Shown: positions 26,772 through 36,660, counted from the first letter of the stretch. The stretch is 64,000 nt of DNA from Parapedobacter sp964498395 (GCA_964498395.1 CAZCHE010000002.1:434001-498000); one strand, 5' to 3'. Notes: generated from the letters alone by a model not told the origin. Program-made: numbers and translations.

Positions 26772-27623
26772 TTAATTTTCTACGAGTTTGTATACCCTCA
26801 CGTAATCTACTTCCATGGTCGCCGGGAAGGCTTCTTCATCCACTCCCTGCGCGCCACCCCAATCGCCACCGACAGCAAGGTTGATCAGCCAATGGAATTG
26901 CTTATCAAAAGGCCATACGGCAAATCCGGTACCTTCGTTTGGAAAATTGAAAATCTGTTGGTCATCAACGAATCCCCTGATATAGCCGGGAGTCCAATCC
27001 ACCCGATACAGGTGAAATTCAGTCGTTGCGTTACTGATTTTTTTGGTGCCTGTTTTATGGGTATTGATGGAATGATGGTAGGCTTGTGTATGTACGCTGA
27101 TATGAACCACATCCTGGTCGTACCCGACATGTTCGAGGATGTCGATTTCACCCGACGCGGGCCAACCGCCATATGCCCAATCCGTGGGTAACATCCACAC
27201 GGCTGGCCACGTACCTCTTCCGGGGGGCACTTTGGCTTTTACTTCAAAACGGCCATAGAGGAAGTCGGCCTTGCCACGACTTACCAAACGTGCAGAGGTG
27301 TAGGCCGCACCCTCATAATCTTCCTTGATGGCCGAGATAATGAGTTTGCCATCTGTAACGCGTGCATTTTCCAAACGGTTCTCCGTATAGTACTGCAACT
27401 CGTTGTTGCCCCAGCCGCTGGCACCTACATCATACCCCCATTTCGTATCGTCGGGGAGCCCTTCATAGTCGAATTCATCCGCCCAAAACGGCGTGGCTTC
27501 AAATGTGTATTCCTTGGGCTCCGGAGGTTGGGGAGCAGGGATGTTTGGTTTTTTCGCCTCTTTGGAGCAGGAAAAGAGCAGTAGCGGAATCAGGAGGATA
27601 GTCGTCATGTGATAAGCTTTCAT
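26772..27623 (-). CDS. GH16 endo-beta-glucanase (laminarinase-like), lipoprotein
   Basis: A 283-residue protein with lipobox LLFSC (Cys19), a short proline-rich linker and one GH16 jelly-roll domain. The catalytic motif GEIDILEHVG carries Glu159, Asp161 and Glu164 in the ExDxxE form that has no extra residue, as in licheninase/laminarinase relatives with a beta-bulge variation. WGNNELQYYT, GRGTWPAVWML and GGDWGGAQGVDEEAFPATME are typical of bacterial beta-1,3-glucanases (GH16 subfamily 3), which is a recollection of the family. It should cut laminarin-like or mixed-linkage beta-glucan at the cell surface to feed the SusC/SusD pair of the same operon. Confidence 0.93.
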   Translation of the reverse strand: MKAYHMTTILLIPLLLFSCSKEAKKPNIPAPQPPEPKEYTFEATPFWADEFDYEGLPDDTKWGYDVGASGWGNNELQYYTENRLENARVTDGKLIISAIKEDYEGAAYTSARLVSRGKADFLYGRFEVKAKVPPGRGTWPAVWMLPTDWAYGGWPASGEIDILEHVGYDQDVVHISVHTQAYHHSINTHKTGTKKISNATTEFHLYRVDWTPGYIRGFVDDQQIFNFPNEGTGFAVWPFDKQFHWLINLAVGGDWGGAQGVDEEAFPATMEVDYVRVYKLVEN

Positions 27624-27660
27624 AAATAATCTGTAATCGTCAATATAACAAAGGGGTAGC

Positions 27661-27700
27661 GCGGATGTTTCGAAAGGATGAACCCTTTCGAAACATCCGC
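27661..27700 (-). terminator. Strong perfect hairpin within the beta-glucan operon
   Basis: A perfect 17-bp stem (27661-27677 with 27684-27700) and 6-base loop lie 7 bases behind the stop of the PKD-like protein gene and 37 bases before the GH16 start. No T-run follows on the minus strand. It could be a partial terminator or an RNA stability element setting surface protein above enzyme levels. Confidence 0.6.
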
Positions 27701-27707
27701 ATCCCTA

Positions 27708-28652
27708 TCAATTCGAATCTGCGCGCAAGGCGAATGTCCACCAACCGTTTCCTCCGATATTCACCCCGACCTTGAGGATGTCATACCCTTGGCCACCCAC
27801 ATTCTGGGTCATCTCCAAGATGTCATAGGTGACAGATCCCCAAGTGGGTGCACCGGTCGTTTCTCCACCATTGTGGACTTTTTGAAGCCCGATATGTGCC
27901 CCAACTCCACGTACGGTCAATTGCCCAAGTCCCCTTACACCATTTCCTTCACTCACGGAAAAGCTAAACTCCCCGGATCCCCAGGGTTGCTGCGCGCTAG
28001 AAAGGTTGCTATTGGGTTCGCAGCCGTGTGTGCCGTTCCCGAGGTAACCATCCGCATAGAAATCGCCTTTGTTATCATAAATGAACGTTCCTGCAGCATC
28101 GAATACGAACGTATATTCGTCATTGAATTCGCAGGCACGGGCGGTGACTTCACCGTCGCCGCTTGACCACCAGTTGCCCTCATCAGGACCCGCGTCACCG
28201 ACTTTGTATGCGCCGGCTTCAGGGTTGAGTTTCCAGGTCTTCTGTATACACCCTGCGATAAAGCCCAATGCCTTATCCGGGTTACAGGCCGCCGGATCAT
28301 TTTGCGCGATGGTGACCGGCTTGGTTACCGATGCCATTCCACCTTGGCCTGCTGCGGTTAGGGTGACATCGTAAGTACCTTGAAAAGTGAAACTGGTACT
28401 GACCGTTTCTCCTTGTAATTTTTGATTGGTGCTCTCGATGGTCCAATAGGCAATCGCCGGAACGTTCGTCTTGTTGATAAGTTGTACCGTATTGCCGTCA
28501 TCGCCGATGACAGCCTCGAAATCCGGTACGGGAAGCGGCCCTAGGGAAAGCGATTCACCTTCATTCTTGCAGGCCCACAAAGACGCCGTTGCTATTAAAA
28601 GACAGCATAATTTGAACCATGCTTCTTGTGTCAATCTATGAAAAGTCTTCAT
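27708..28652 (-). CDS. PKD-like domain lipoprotein, probable surface glycan-binding protein
   Basis: A 314-residue lipoprotein (ATASLWAC, Cys near residue 28). An Ig/PKD-like domain (about 45-120; YWTIESTNQKLQ, GTYDVTLTAAGQGG) is followed by a C-terminal region (about 130-314) rich in glycine and aromatic residues, with WWSSGDGEVTA, YTFVFDAAGTFIYDNKG and GNGWWTFALR. I recognise no catalytic motif. Its place between SusD and GH16 is that of SusE/F-type or other surface glycan-binding proteins, so a beta-glucan-binding role is inferred. The C-terminal region might be an uncharacterised binding module. Confidence 0.75.
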   Translation of the reverse strand: MKTFHRLTQEAWFKLCCLLIATASLWACKNEGESLSLGPLPVPDFEAVIGDDGNTVQLINKTNVPAIAYWTIESTNQKLQGETVSTSFTFQGTYDVTLTAAGQGGMASVTKPVTIAQNDPAACNPDKALGFIAGCIQKTWKLNPEAGAYKVGDAGPDEGNWWSSGDGEVTARACEFNDEYTFVFDAAGTFIYDNKGDFYADGYLGNGTHGCEPNSNLSSAQQPWGSGEFSFSVSEGNGVRGLGQLTVRGVGAHIGLQKVHNGGETTGAPTWGSVTYDILEMTQNVGGQGYDILKVGVNIGGNGWWTFALRADSN

Positions 28653-28697
28653 CTTTTTATGATCAATTTGTTAGACAAATGGTCTATAAATTCACGA

Positions 28698-30221
28698 TTA
28701 TTTAGTACCTCCCCATTCTGCACTCTGTTCGATAAGGGTATTCTCCATCTCTAAGAGTGGTATGGGCAGTATTTCATGCCTTCCGGAAACAAATCCACGG
28801 CTGCCCAATGCGGCAGCGGCATCACCCCAACGGACCAAATCGAACCAACGATGGCCTTCTCCCACTAACTCGAGCCGCCGTTCCCGTTTGATATTATCGA
28901 GGGTTGCCGCCGTGGCACCAAGCCCTACCCTGGCGCGGACTGCGTTTAATAACGCCGCTGCACGGTTGGCATCGCCACCTCCTTGTATCAGTGCCTCGGC
29001 TTCCAATAAATAGGTATCGGCTAGCCGGATTTCATACATGTTTTGGGGGAAGTTAAGTTCCGGAGAACCGGCACCGGTCCACCGGAAGGACTCTCTGCCA
29101 GCAAATTTTTCCAGGAAGTAACCTGTGTTCATGTGGCCCTTTTCGTATGTGGCAATACCGTTGGATTCCAAGCTATCCAGGTTGGCCACTGTATATGGAT
29201 TTCGAGGGTCGTAATGGATGGCTTCGAACAGCTCGGGGGTAATTGGGAGGAAACTCCATCCGGAAACATAGTCTGGCGCCCCTTGGCCAGTTGGGTTATA
29301 ATTACGTGGGCCGACCATGATATTCATGACATTTCCTTCCGTACAGGCCACGCAGCCCCAGTCGCCCACCGACGTATTGGTAAACGATATTTCGAGGATG
29401 GATTCGCTGTTAAATTTGTTGTCTACATCGAATAGTGCCCCGAAGTTATCCAATAGGCGATATCCATATTGACTGGTCTGGCCAGGCGTACCATTGACTT
29501 CGGCAAATTGCTGCGCTGCTGGACCAAACTTCTCTTGCTGCAAATATACTTTCCCTAATAATGCCCGGGCTGTTCCCGCAGTGGCACGGCCACCTTCTGT
29601 AGCCACCGGAACAGTGGGAGGGAGGTCAGCGATTGCCTCATTGAGGTCTTGCTCGATAAACGCATAGATCTCAGCGGGCGGTACTTGTAACACATTGTAC
29701 ATTTCATCAGCAGATACGGGATCGGTAAACAGCGGGATATTTTTAAATAACCTAACGAGATCGAAATAGAAATATGCACGCAGGAATTTGGTTTCCGCTG
29801 TAAATCTCCGCTTTTCGGCTTCATCCATTGGAATATCCGGTAATTTTTGCAAAAGGATATTCGCACGGAATATACCGGAGAAGCCCTTGCGCCACAACTC
29901 TTCTTGTGGGCCTTGTGCGGGCGAAAGGGTATAGTTTGACCACACTTGGAGGTTCGTGATGTCATTGGGGCCACCGCCACCTGCATAATGGTCGTCAGAA
30001 GCCGCACTTACGGCATTAATCTTGGTGACATAGCCACCCCCTTGCCATCCGATGACGTCATACACGGCAACGAGACCGTTAAAGGCTTCTTCTCTGTTTC
30101 GGTAGTAGTTAGACTCTAAGTCCGTACCACGAGGTTTTACGTCGAGGAAATCCGCACTGCAAGCACCGAATACGAGCAACGTGATGCAGGGGATAATGAT
30201 ATTTTTTAGTTGATGTTTCAT
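28698..30221 (-). CDS. SusD/RagB family nutrient-binding outer membrane lipoprotein (beta-glucan locus)
   Basis: A 507-residue lipoprotein (TLLVFGACSADF, Cys near residue 20) of the SusD fold, with FLDVKPRGTDLESNYYR at the mature N-terminus, FLRAYFYFDLVRLFKNIPL in the TPR region and ERRLELVGEGHRWFDLVRWG near the end. It forms the lid of the SusC transporter encoded 12 bases upstream and binds oligosaccharides from the GH16/GH5 enzymes. Confidence 0.95.
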   Translation of the reverse strand: MKHQLKNIIIPCITLLVFGACSADFLDVKPRGTDLESNYYRNREEAFNGLVAVYDVIGWQGGGYVTKINAVSAASDDHYAGGGGPNDITNLQVWSNYTLSPAQGPQEELWRKGFSGIFRANILLQKLPDIPMDEAEKRRFTAETKFLRAYFYFDLVRLFKNIPLFTDPVSADEMYNVLQVPPAEIYAFIEQDLNEAIADLPPTVPVATEGGRATAGTARALLGKVYLQQEKFGPAAQQFAEVNGTPGQTSQYGYRLLDNFGALFDVDNKFNSESILEISFTNTSVGDWGCVACTEGNVMNIMVGPRNYNPTGQGAPDYVSGWSFLPITPELFEAIHYDPRNPYTVANLDSLESNGIATYEKGHMNTGYFLEKFAGRESFRWTGAGSPELNFPQNMYEIRLADTYLLEAEALIQGGGDANRAAALLNAVRARVGLGATAATLDNIKRERRLELVGEGHRWFDLVRWGDAAAALGSRGFVSGRHEILPIPLLEMENTLIEQSAEWGGTK

Positions 30222-30233
30222 TGTCTTGCTATG

Positions 30234-33200
30234 TTAAAATCCAACATTTAATCCAATCATGAATGAGCGCGCTTGCGGATAGATACCTCTATCGATGCTC
30301 AACACACCACCGCCGATCTCAGGATCGTAACCACTGTATTTGGTCAAGGTCAACAGGTTTTCGCTCATCACATATACCCGAATCTTCTGAAGCCCGATTT
30401 TTTGGGCAGTAGTGCTGGGTATCGAATAGCCCAATTGGATGGTTTTAAGCCGGAAGTATGAACCATCTTCCAAATAGAAATCGGAAGGATTGGTGAAATT
30501 CTGGTTGGGGTCGCTATCGATCAAGCGTGGATAGCTGTCGGTAGAACCGGGGCCGGTCCACCTTCCCAATGCCGATGACTGGTAGTTTGCCGTGGTGATA
30601 TCCAGTCGGCGTAATCCTTGGAAGATTCTATTGCCGGCGACACCTTGTCCAAAGATCACGGCATCGAACCCTTTCCAAGCCAGGTTGAGTGTCATACCGA
30701 ACGACCAATTGGGTGTAGGATCCCCGATAAATGTGCGGTCTGCTTCGGTAATTTGGCCGTCACCATCGGTATCAGCCCATTTGAAGTCGCCAGGACTTGC
30801 ATTCGGTTGTATCCGGGTTCCTTCGCTATTGACATAGTTGTTGATCTCCTCTTGCGTTTGGAAGATTCCCAAAGTCTTGAATCCGAAGAAAGAGTTATGT
30901 GCCTGACCCAATGCGGTACGTGTAATGGGGTAACTGGTGGCTTGGAATCCGACACCGCCAGAAAGGAACTCGATTCCGGTTCCGAGATTGGTCACTTCAT
31001 TCTCCAGGTACGAAACGTTGCCGCTCAATGAGAAATCAACCGCGCCGAGTTTGTTTTGATAGCCAAGCTCGAGCTCCACCCCGGAGTTACGCATATCTGC
31101 CACGTTAGCTGCGGGGTTAGCGATGGCACCTACATAACCCGGGATACGTGGGTTTTGGAGGATACCGGTGGTGACCTTTTTGTACCAATCGAAGGTGACG
31201 TTAAAGTTTCTCAAGAACACCATGTCAAAACCGATATTGGTTTGACTGGTTTCTTCCCATCGTAGGTTTGGATTGGAAGGGGCATTGGGGCTATAGCCGA
31301 CCATGTAGCTGCCAGAGTTACCGATGGTATAGTTACGTCCACTTCCGATGGTTGACAGGAAAGCGAAATCTCCGATGTTATCGTTACCTACCACGCCGTA
31401 TCCACCTCTGATTTTCAGTGAATTGATGGCTTCATTTCCCGCTAAAAACGATTCCCGGGTCACCACCCATCCTAATGAGAAGGAAGGGAAGTAACCGTAG
31501 CGGTTATTGATACCGAATCGGGAAGACCCGTCACGGCGTATCAATCCTTCCAGCAAGTATTTTTCTTGGTAATTATAGTTCACCCGCGCGAATAGCGATG
31601 TAACGGTGTGTCCTGCGCCTTCCGAACCGGAAGCATTGCGCTGATCCATCGGTACATTGTAGTTCAGTGACGCGTCCTCAAAGTTGTCGACAGGTACGTT
31701 GAAGTACGTTACATTTAATCCCCTTGATTGGCTATCCAGGTATGCACCCTGTCCAAGTAGCACGGTAAAGTTGTGGTCTTCTTGGATGGTACGGGTGTAT
31801 GCGATGGTGTTTTCCAGGTTCCAATCGAAACCCCTGTTCATTCCCCTATTAAAGGAAGTTTGGGAGTTAATCGTGGTCGGGTTTAAGTAAAATATCGGGT
31901 TAAAGCTCTCGGAGCCCCAATACGACAACTTCGCACCAAAGGTAGACCGGAGAGTCAAGCCTTCGATGGGGGTAATTTCGGTATAGACGTTACCGATGAT
32001 ATTGTCTGACCATCCGTTGTTTCCTAGCCGGGTCTGAATGTAGGCTAGTGGGTTGGTCATCTCCTGGGCTACGTTGCGCGATATCCCATAGGGATTCCCA
32101 AAGGCATCCCGTACCACTGGATTGCTGGCATACGGTTCGCCCGCAGCTTCACTTGGATCGGTGATAACGGCCTTTGTGATGGGATCCAAGTTGATCGCTG
32201 AGCTCAGTGGCCCTCCAAATTCACTATTGGTATTGCCCAAGCCAATCGATCGATCATGTGCATACCCTAAATTCTGTCCGATTTTTAACCAGTTGTTGAT
32301 TTTATGTTCTGAATTTAAGCGAATGTTGGTCCGGTTGTATTTGGAAATATCCGTCGCTACGATTCCATCTTGACCGAGGTAACCAAACGATGCGTAAAAG
32401 GTAGACCGATCGTTACCACCGCTGACACTAAATTCATGGTTGTGGCGCTGCGCATTGTTATTGAAAATGTGGGATTGCCAGTCGGTTCCTTCACCATAGG
32501 ACTCCGGATTGGGGAAAAGGATGTTTCCACCGCTTGCCAAGGAGGCCTCGTTGCGGAGTGTTGCATATTCCGTGGCGTTGAGCAAGTTTAGTTTGCGTGC
32601 CGGGGCCGAGGTTCCATAGAAGCCGTTGTAATTAATGCGCAATGCTCCTGCTTGCCCTTTCTTGGTGGTCACGAGGATAACGCCGGCAGCCGCCCGAGCA
32701 CCATAGATGGCTTGGGATGAAGCATCTTTCAACACTTCGATAGACTCGATGTCAGATTGGTTGAGGTACCCAATACCGCCAGCGTCTACCACCACACCGT
32801 CTACTACCCACAGGGGATTATTATTGCCAAAAGTGGTGATGCCCCGTACGCGGATGGTAGAGCCTGACCCAGGTTGCCCCGAACTTGAAGCGATGGTTAG
32901 CCCCGAGGTTCTACCCTGCAATGCCTGCTCGACACGGTTGATGGGCATTGTTTCTAAGTCGGAGGCCTTCACACTCGAAATGGCGCCCGTAACGACGCTT
33001 TTCTTTTGGGTACCATACCCGACCACGACGACCTCTTCCAACGCACTGTAATCATCTTCAAGAGACACATTGATAGTGCCTCCTGCATTTACCGTTACGG
33101 TTTGCGTAAGTAATCCCAGTTGCCTAAATACCAATACCGCACCGGCTTCGGGTACCGTGATGGCATAATTCCCTAAATCGTCGGTGCTTGTTGCGGTTGT

Positions 33201-33353
33201 AGTGCCTTGCACCGTTACGGTGACGCCGGGGAGTGGCCTGCCGTCTGCGGCTGCTGTTACTTTTCCCGCGACTTGCAGGGTCTGTGCTGAAAGCGCAAAA
33301 GGAGACCAGCACATGAACAACAGCAAGAATGCTTGTAGAGTTCTTTGTCTCAT
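30234..33353 (-). CDS. SusC/RagA family TonB-linked outer membrane transporter (beta-glucan locus)
   Basis: A 1039-residue SusC-like protein: signal peptide to about residue 24, carboxypeptidase-regulatory-like domain (VAGKVTAAADGRPLPGVTVT), the SusC plug signature (LEEVVVVGYGTQKKSVVTGA, ALQGRTSGLTI, IRVRGITTFG, VLKDASSQAIYGARAAAGVI) and a 22-strand barrel ending in MIGLNVGF. It begins the SusC-SusD-PKD-GH16-GH5 operon and is inferred to import beta-glucan oligosaccharides. It is more distant from the SusC protein at 14705 than a recent duplicate would be. Confidence 0.96.
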   Translation of the reverse strand: MRQRTLQAFLLLFMCWSPFALSAQTLQVAGKVTAAADGRPLPGVTVTVQGTTTATSTDDLGNYAITVPEAGAVLVFRQLGLLTQTVTVNAGGTINVSLEDDYSALEEVVVVGYGTQKKSVVTGAISSVKASDLETMPINRVEQALQGRTSGLTIASSSGQPGSGSTIRVRGITTFGNNNPLWVVDGVVVDAGGIGYLNQSDIESIEVLKDASSQAIYGARAAAGVILVTTKKGQAGALRINYNGFYGTSAPARKLNLLNATEYATLRNEASLASGGNILFPNPESYGEGTDWQSHIFNNNAQRHNHEFSVSGGNDRSTFYASFGYLGQDGIVATDISKYNRTNIRLNSEHKINNWLKIGQNLGYAHDRSIGLGNTNSEFGGPLSSAINLDPITKAVITDPSEAAGEPYASNPVVRDAFGNPYGISRNVAQEMTNPLAYIQTRLGNNGWSDNIIGNVYTEITPIEGLTLRSTFGAKLSYWGSESFNPIFYLNPTTINSQTSFNRGMNRGFDWNLENTIAYTRTIQEDHNFTVLLGQGAYLDSQSRGLNVTYFNVPVDNFEDASLNYNVPMDQRNASGSEGAGHTVTSLFARVNYNYQEKYLLEGLIRRDGSSRFGINNRYGYFPSFSLGWVVTRESFLAGNEAINSLKIRGGYGVVGNDNIGDFAFLSTIGSGRNYTIGNSGSYMVGYSPNAPSNPNLRWEETSQTNIGFDMVFLRNFNVTFDWYKKVTTGILQNPRIPGYVGAIANPAANVADMRNSGVELELGYQNKLGAVDFSLSGNVSYLENEVTNLGTGIEFLSGGVGFQATSYPITRTALGQAHNSFFGFKTLGIFQTQEEINNYVNSEGTRIQPNASPGDFKWADTDGDGQITEADRTFIGDPTPNWSFGMTLNLAWKGFDAVIFGQGVAGNRIFQGLRRLDITTANYQSSALGRWTGPGSTDSYPRLIDSDPNQNFTNPSDFYLEDGSYFRLKTIQLGYSIPSTTAQKIGLQKIRVYVMSENLLTLTKYSGYDPEIGGGVLSIDRGIYPQARSFMIGLNVGF

Positions 33354-33438
33354 AAGTCCTGAAAATTGTTTTTAATATTGGTTAATAAAATTGGTTTACG
33401 TGCTTTCGTTTGACGGTTGGTCACCGGTAAGCACGAAA

Positions 33439-33446
33439 CAAATGTA
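33439..33446 (-). promoter_or_regulatory. -7 box TACATTTG of the beta-glucan operon
   Basis: A perfect TAnnTTTG on the minus strand, giving a leader of about 80 bases before susC. The leader contains a 7-bp inverted repeat (CGTGCTT at 33399-33405 with AAGCACG at 33429-33435), a possible regulator site or RNA hairpin. No -33 TTG is at the usual spacing, as is common for activator-dependent promoters. Confidence 0.45.
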
Positions 33447-33591
33447 TAGTGTATTTGTCCGACGAGATGATTTTCATCGGTCTACATTACCCCTACAATA
33501 AAATGGAATATGTTGTTTAGATGGGCTAAATAGGCCTACAATGCCACTACAATATGTTTGTATGGTATTGGTTTATAGATTTTTATAGTCA

Positions 33592-36501
33592 CTACTGTGT
33601 TTTTGCGGAAATATGGAGCAAAAACTCGTAGAGATTCGTTTCGGGTTCCAGTTTCAATTTCTTCCTCAGTCGGTATCGACCTACTTCCACGCCTTTGATG
33701 GTGATGTTCATCAACTGGGCGATTTCCTTGGAAGAAAGGTTCATCCTTAGGAAAGCACATAACTTGAGCTCGTTGGGTGTCAAGTCGGGGAATTGTTCCT
33801 TGAGTGCGGTAAAGAAGCCCTCATTGACATGGTTGAAATGGACACTGAATTGTTCCCAATCCTCGTCCGTCCGCTCAGCATTTCGGATGAGGCGGACGAG
33901 TTGCCTGAAGTTAATGGTACTGTCACCGAAGTCATGTTTCTTCACCACATTCAGGATGGTCTCCTTGATTTTCGATAGCACCTCCCCCCGTTGAATCAGG
34001 TGCATCGTCATGTTGGCCAGTTCCTTGTTTTTGAACGCGATTTCCGTTTCCAATTTTTCATTTTGGAGCCGAACGACTTCCTTTTCACTTCGATCCAGTT
34101 CCAGTTGGCTCAAATACAACTGGCGCTCGTGCTTTTGCTGCAATTTTTTTTGCTGCCACCGGAACAAGAGGTATATGGACAAGCAAACCAATATAAAATA
34201 AACAGCTCGGCTAATTGGGCTGTTGTACCAAGCTGGCAAGATCGTAAAGCGGTATTCCACAGGCACCGATTCATTGCCGTGGGTGTTTCTGGATTTCACC
34301 TTGAATGTATATTCCCCAGCGGGTAAATTGGTGTATTCCTTTTCGCTTCTACTGTTCCAGGTAGACCATGCATGGTCAAATCCCTCCAGGATATAACTGA
34401 ATTCGACATTGTCCTGTTGGTCAAACAAGGTGGTGGAAAAGGCGAAATGGAAGGAATTTGACTTGTAATTCAACTGTTGTGCTGTAATACGCTCACTTTG
34501 GTGGCCGCCAAATAGTGTTTTTTCCTGTTTACTGGCATCCGTGGCTTTGATGTGGCTCAGCAAGATGTTTGGCCTACTGGTGTTCTCCTTGTATCGTTTA
34601 TAATTTAGGTGTATGGCCCCTTTATTCGCCCCGATGAAGATGTTTTCCTCGTTTAAGGCATAAATAGACTCAAATCCACCCAATACCTTGCCGTTTAATT
34701 CCGGGAAGTAGGTCACCGAAAAAGGGGTGTCCTCTGTTGGGTTCCCAAAGTCGACGACCCCGAGTTGTTTGTGGCTAATGAACCATACGTTTCCTTCTTG
34801 ATCTTCTTTAAGGTATTGGATTTCCGCATCGTTAAATAGACCGTGGAATAGCGGGGAGGGGATAAACGCATCCTTTTCGGGATTGTATTCGTAGATTCCC
34901 TCGGCAGTTGCCACGGTAATCTTATTTTTGATGAAGAAGATGTAGTTGTATAGGGCAGATGGGAGTCCTTCAGTGGCGCCATAGGTTTTTTGCTGCGTTA
35001 CTTCATTGAAATTTTCCGACAGCCGGTACCTGAAGACGCCGCGGTAGGGGTGTGAGGTCCATACGGTATGCGTGTGGTCATCGTAATGCAGGAAACGAAG
35101 CGATTCATAGGGGCCATTTATACGCCCGCCATCCTGGAAGACCCCGTTTTGGAAATGAATATACTGCAGGCCCAAGTAGGTGCCGGCGACGATGTGCTGG
35201 GAGGGGTATACCCGCGAGAGCGGTTGGTATAGCCAGGTGCCCGGAACAGAGTAGAACTTGCGGGTGGTTTTATCCAACACCTCGAAACCACCATCTTCAT
35301 GCCCCATCAGTAGGCGTCCGTTGATTTCGGTAAGGCTCCATACTTGGCCTTGCGTATGGGCGACCTCGGTGAAGTGGGCATTTGAAAGGCTGATGTCTCC
35401 GTTGATATTGTCAATGGGAGTGGTGTACAAACCATTAGAGGTGCCGATATATAAGTTTTTACCAAACACACGTATCGCGTAACTGCTGACGGGATTCGCG
35501 GTATTGGGATGGATATATTTGATGGCACTGTTTACGCCGACGAAATCGATGCCATCATCGAGGGCCAGCCATAGGTTTCGATTGCGGTCGATGAAGACAT
35601 TCCGGATATTGTTGTTTTGGAGCCCCTCTCCGTATAGGTAATGCTGAATCAGGTTATTTTGCCTATCCAAAATCAACACACCGGCAGATGTGGTGCCGTA
35701 TGCAAACCAGTCTTCATTGACCGGTTGGCTATGGTAGATGCGATCCGTTGCGAAGAGCGCATCAAAAGGTGTTTTTCTGGGTATGAGTGTTGTGCCAACG
35801 AGGTAAAAAAGGCCATGCTTGAGGGTCGAGACCAATAACGTGTCTTGACGGTAGGGCATCACATTGGTTACGGTCGCGCTATCCAATGGGGGCTGATGGG
35901 CTAGCGGTTTCCAGAAACCGTTTTCATAGCGCATGATGCCTTGTTGCATCTCCTGCGCAAAAACCTGTCCGTCGGCGCTGCCGAGGAACTTCCATTCGAC
36001 GGTGGGTCTATCGACCAGCATATTGCCATCTTTGTAGTGGAATATCCGCGTGTTAGCCCTGAAAAACACACCATCATCCACCACAATGATATTCCAGATG
36101 TCGGCAAATTTCCGCTCTTGTTCGGGAATGAGGTTGACCAGTGTATGGTAATGGAGGACGCCTTTATCGTCTGCCTCGAAATAACCCATTTCGTCTTGCC
36201 CACCGACATATATCCGATTGTTTTGGTCAATTGCTACCGAGCGGACCACGGTGGCATTGGGCAACGGATGAATGTTCCAATAACGCCCGTCGAAGGTCAG
36301 CAAACCCTCGTTGTTGCCGAAATACATGATGCCATAAGTGTCTTGCGCGATACTCCAATTTTGCAAGCCCCCTTTATATTGGTCACTATTGTAATTGATG
36401 ATCTGCGGGATGGCCACCCGGTGTTGGGCAAACGCCATGCAGGTTTGGAGGAGGCAACAACCGGCAAAAAGAGCTTTTCTAATGAATGTAATAATTGGCA
36501 T
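33592..36501 (-). CDS. Membrane-bound propeller/Y_Y_Y/LuxR-type HTH regulator without kinase
   Basis: A 969-residue protein. A signal peptide (to about residue 26) is followed by a two-component-regulator-type beta-propeller in the periplasm (about 30-660, repeats such as NRIYVGGQDEMGYF and NRNLWLALDDGIDF), a Y_Y_Y domain (FSYILEGFDHAWSTW, LPAGEYTFKVKSRN), one membrane helix (AVYFILVCLSIYLLF), a cytoplasmic coiled coil and a C-terminal LuxR-type HTH (LTPNELKLCAFLRMNLSSKE, IAQLMNITIKGVEVGRYRLR). There is no histidine kinase or receiver domain, so it would sense a glycan outside and bind DNA while membrane-tethered. It lies just upstream of the beta-glucan operon on the same strand and is its likely activator. 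Confidence 0.88.
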   Translation of the reverse strand: MPIITFIRKALFAGCCLLQTCMAFAQHRVAIPQIINYNSDQYKGGLQNWSIAQDTYGIMYFGNNEGLLTFDGRYWNIHPLPNATVVRSVAIDQNNRIYVGGQDEMGYFEADDKGVLHYHTLVNLIPEQERKFADIWNIIVVDDGVFFRANTRIFHYKDGNMLVDRPTVEWKFLGSADGQVFAQEMQQGIMRYENGFWKPLAHQPPLDSATVTNVMPYRQDTLLVSTLKHGLFYLVGTTLIPRKTPFDALFATDRIYHSQPVNEDWFAYGTTSAGVLILDRQNNLIQHYLYGEGLQNNNIRNVFIDRNRNLWLALDDGIDFVGVNSAIKYIHPNTANPVSSYAIRVFGKNLYIGTSNGLYTTPIDNINGDISLSNAHFTEVAHTQGQVWSLTEINGRLLMGHEDGGFEVLDKTTRKFYSVPGTWLYQPLSRVYPSQHIVAGTYLGLQYIHFQNGVFQDGGRINGPYESLRFLHYDDHTHTVWTSHPYRGVFRYRLSENFNEVTQQKTYGATEGLPSALYNYIFFIKNKITVATAEGIYEYNPEKDAFIPSPLFHGLFNDAEIQYLKEDQEGNVWFISHKQLGVVDFGNPTEDTPFSVTYFPELNGKVLGGFESIYALNEENIFIGANKGAIHLNYKRYKENTSRPNILLSHIKATDASKQEKTLFGGHQSERITAQQLNYKSNSFHFAFSTTLFDQQDNVEFSYILEGFDHAWSTWNSRSEKEYTNLPAGEYTFKVKSRNTHGNESVPVEYRFTILPAWYNSPISRAVYFILVCLSIYLLFRWQQKKLQQKHERQLYLSQLELDRSEKEVVRLQNEKLETEIAFKNKELANMTMHLIQRGEVLSKIKETILNVVKKHDFGDSTINFRQLVRLIRNAERTDEDWEQFSVHFNHVNEGFFTALKEQFPDLTPNELKLCAFLRMNLSSKEIAQLMNITIKGVEVGRYRLRKKLKLEPETNLYEFLLHISAKTQ

Positions 36502-36598
36502 TGGGCGGGGTTACTATGCTGAGTGCTTTTTGCAAAGATAAAAATAAGTGTGTAATTGGGTTTGTAGAAGTCGAAATCTGCCAAAAAGGCCTCTCAAA

Positions 36599-36629
36599 TT
36601 GCATAGTTTGAGCAATTTGGTTAAGTTTG
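36599..36629 (+). promoter_or_regulatory. Promoter of the GH20 gene
   Basis: TTG (36599-36601), a 20-base spacer and TAAGTTTG (36622-36629) match the Bacteroidota -33/-7 consensus. The leader to the ATG at 36661 would be about 25 bases. Confidence 0.6.
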
Positions 36630-36660
36630 TGTCAGATACGTACTAAAACAAACTGGTTTC

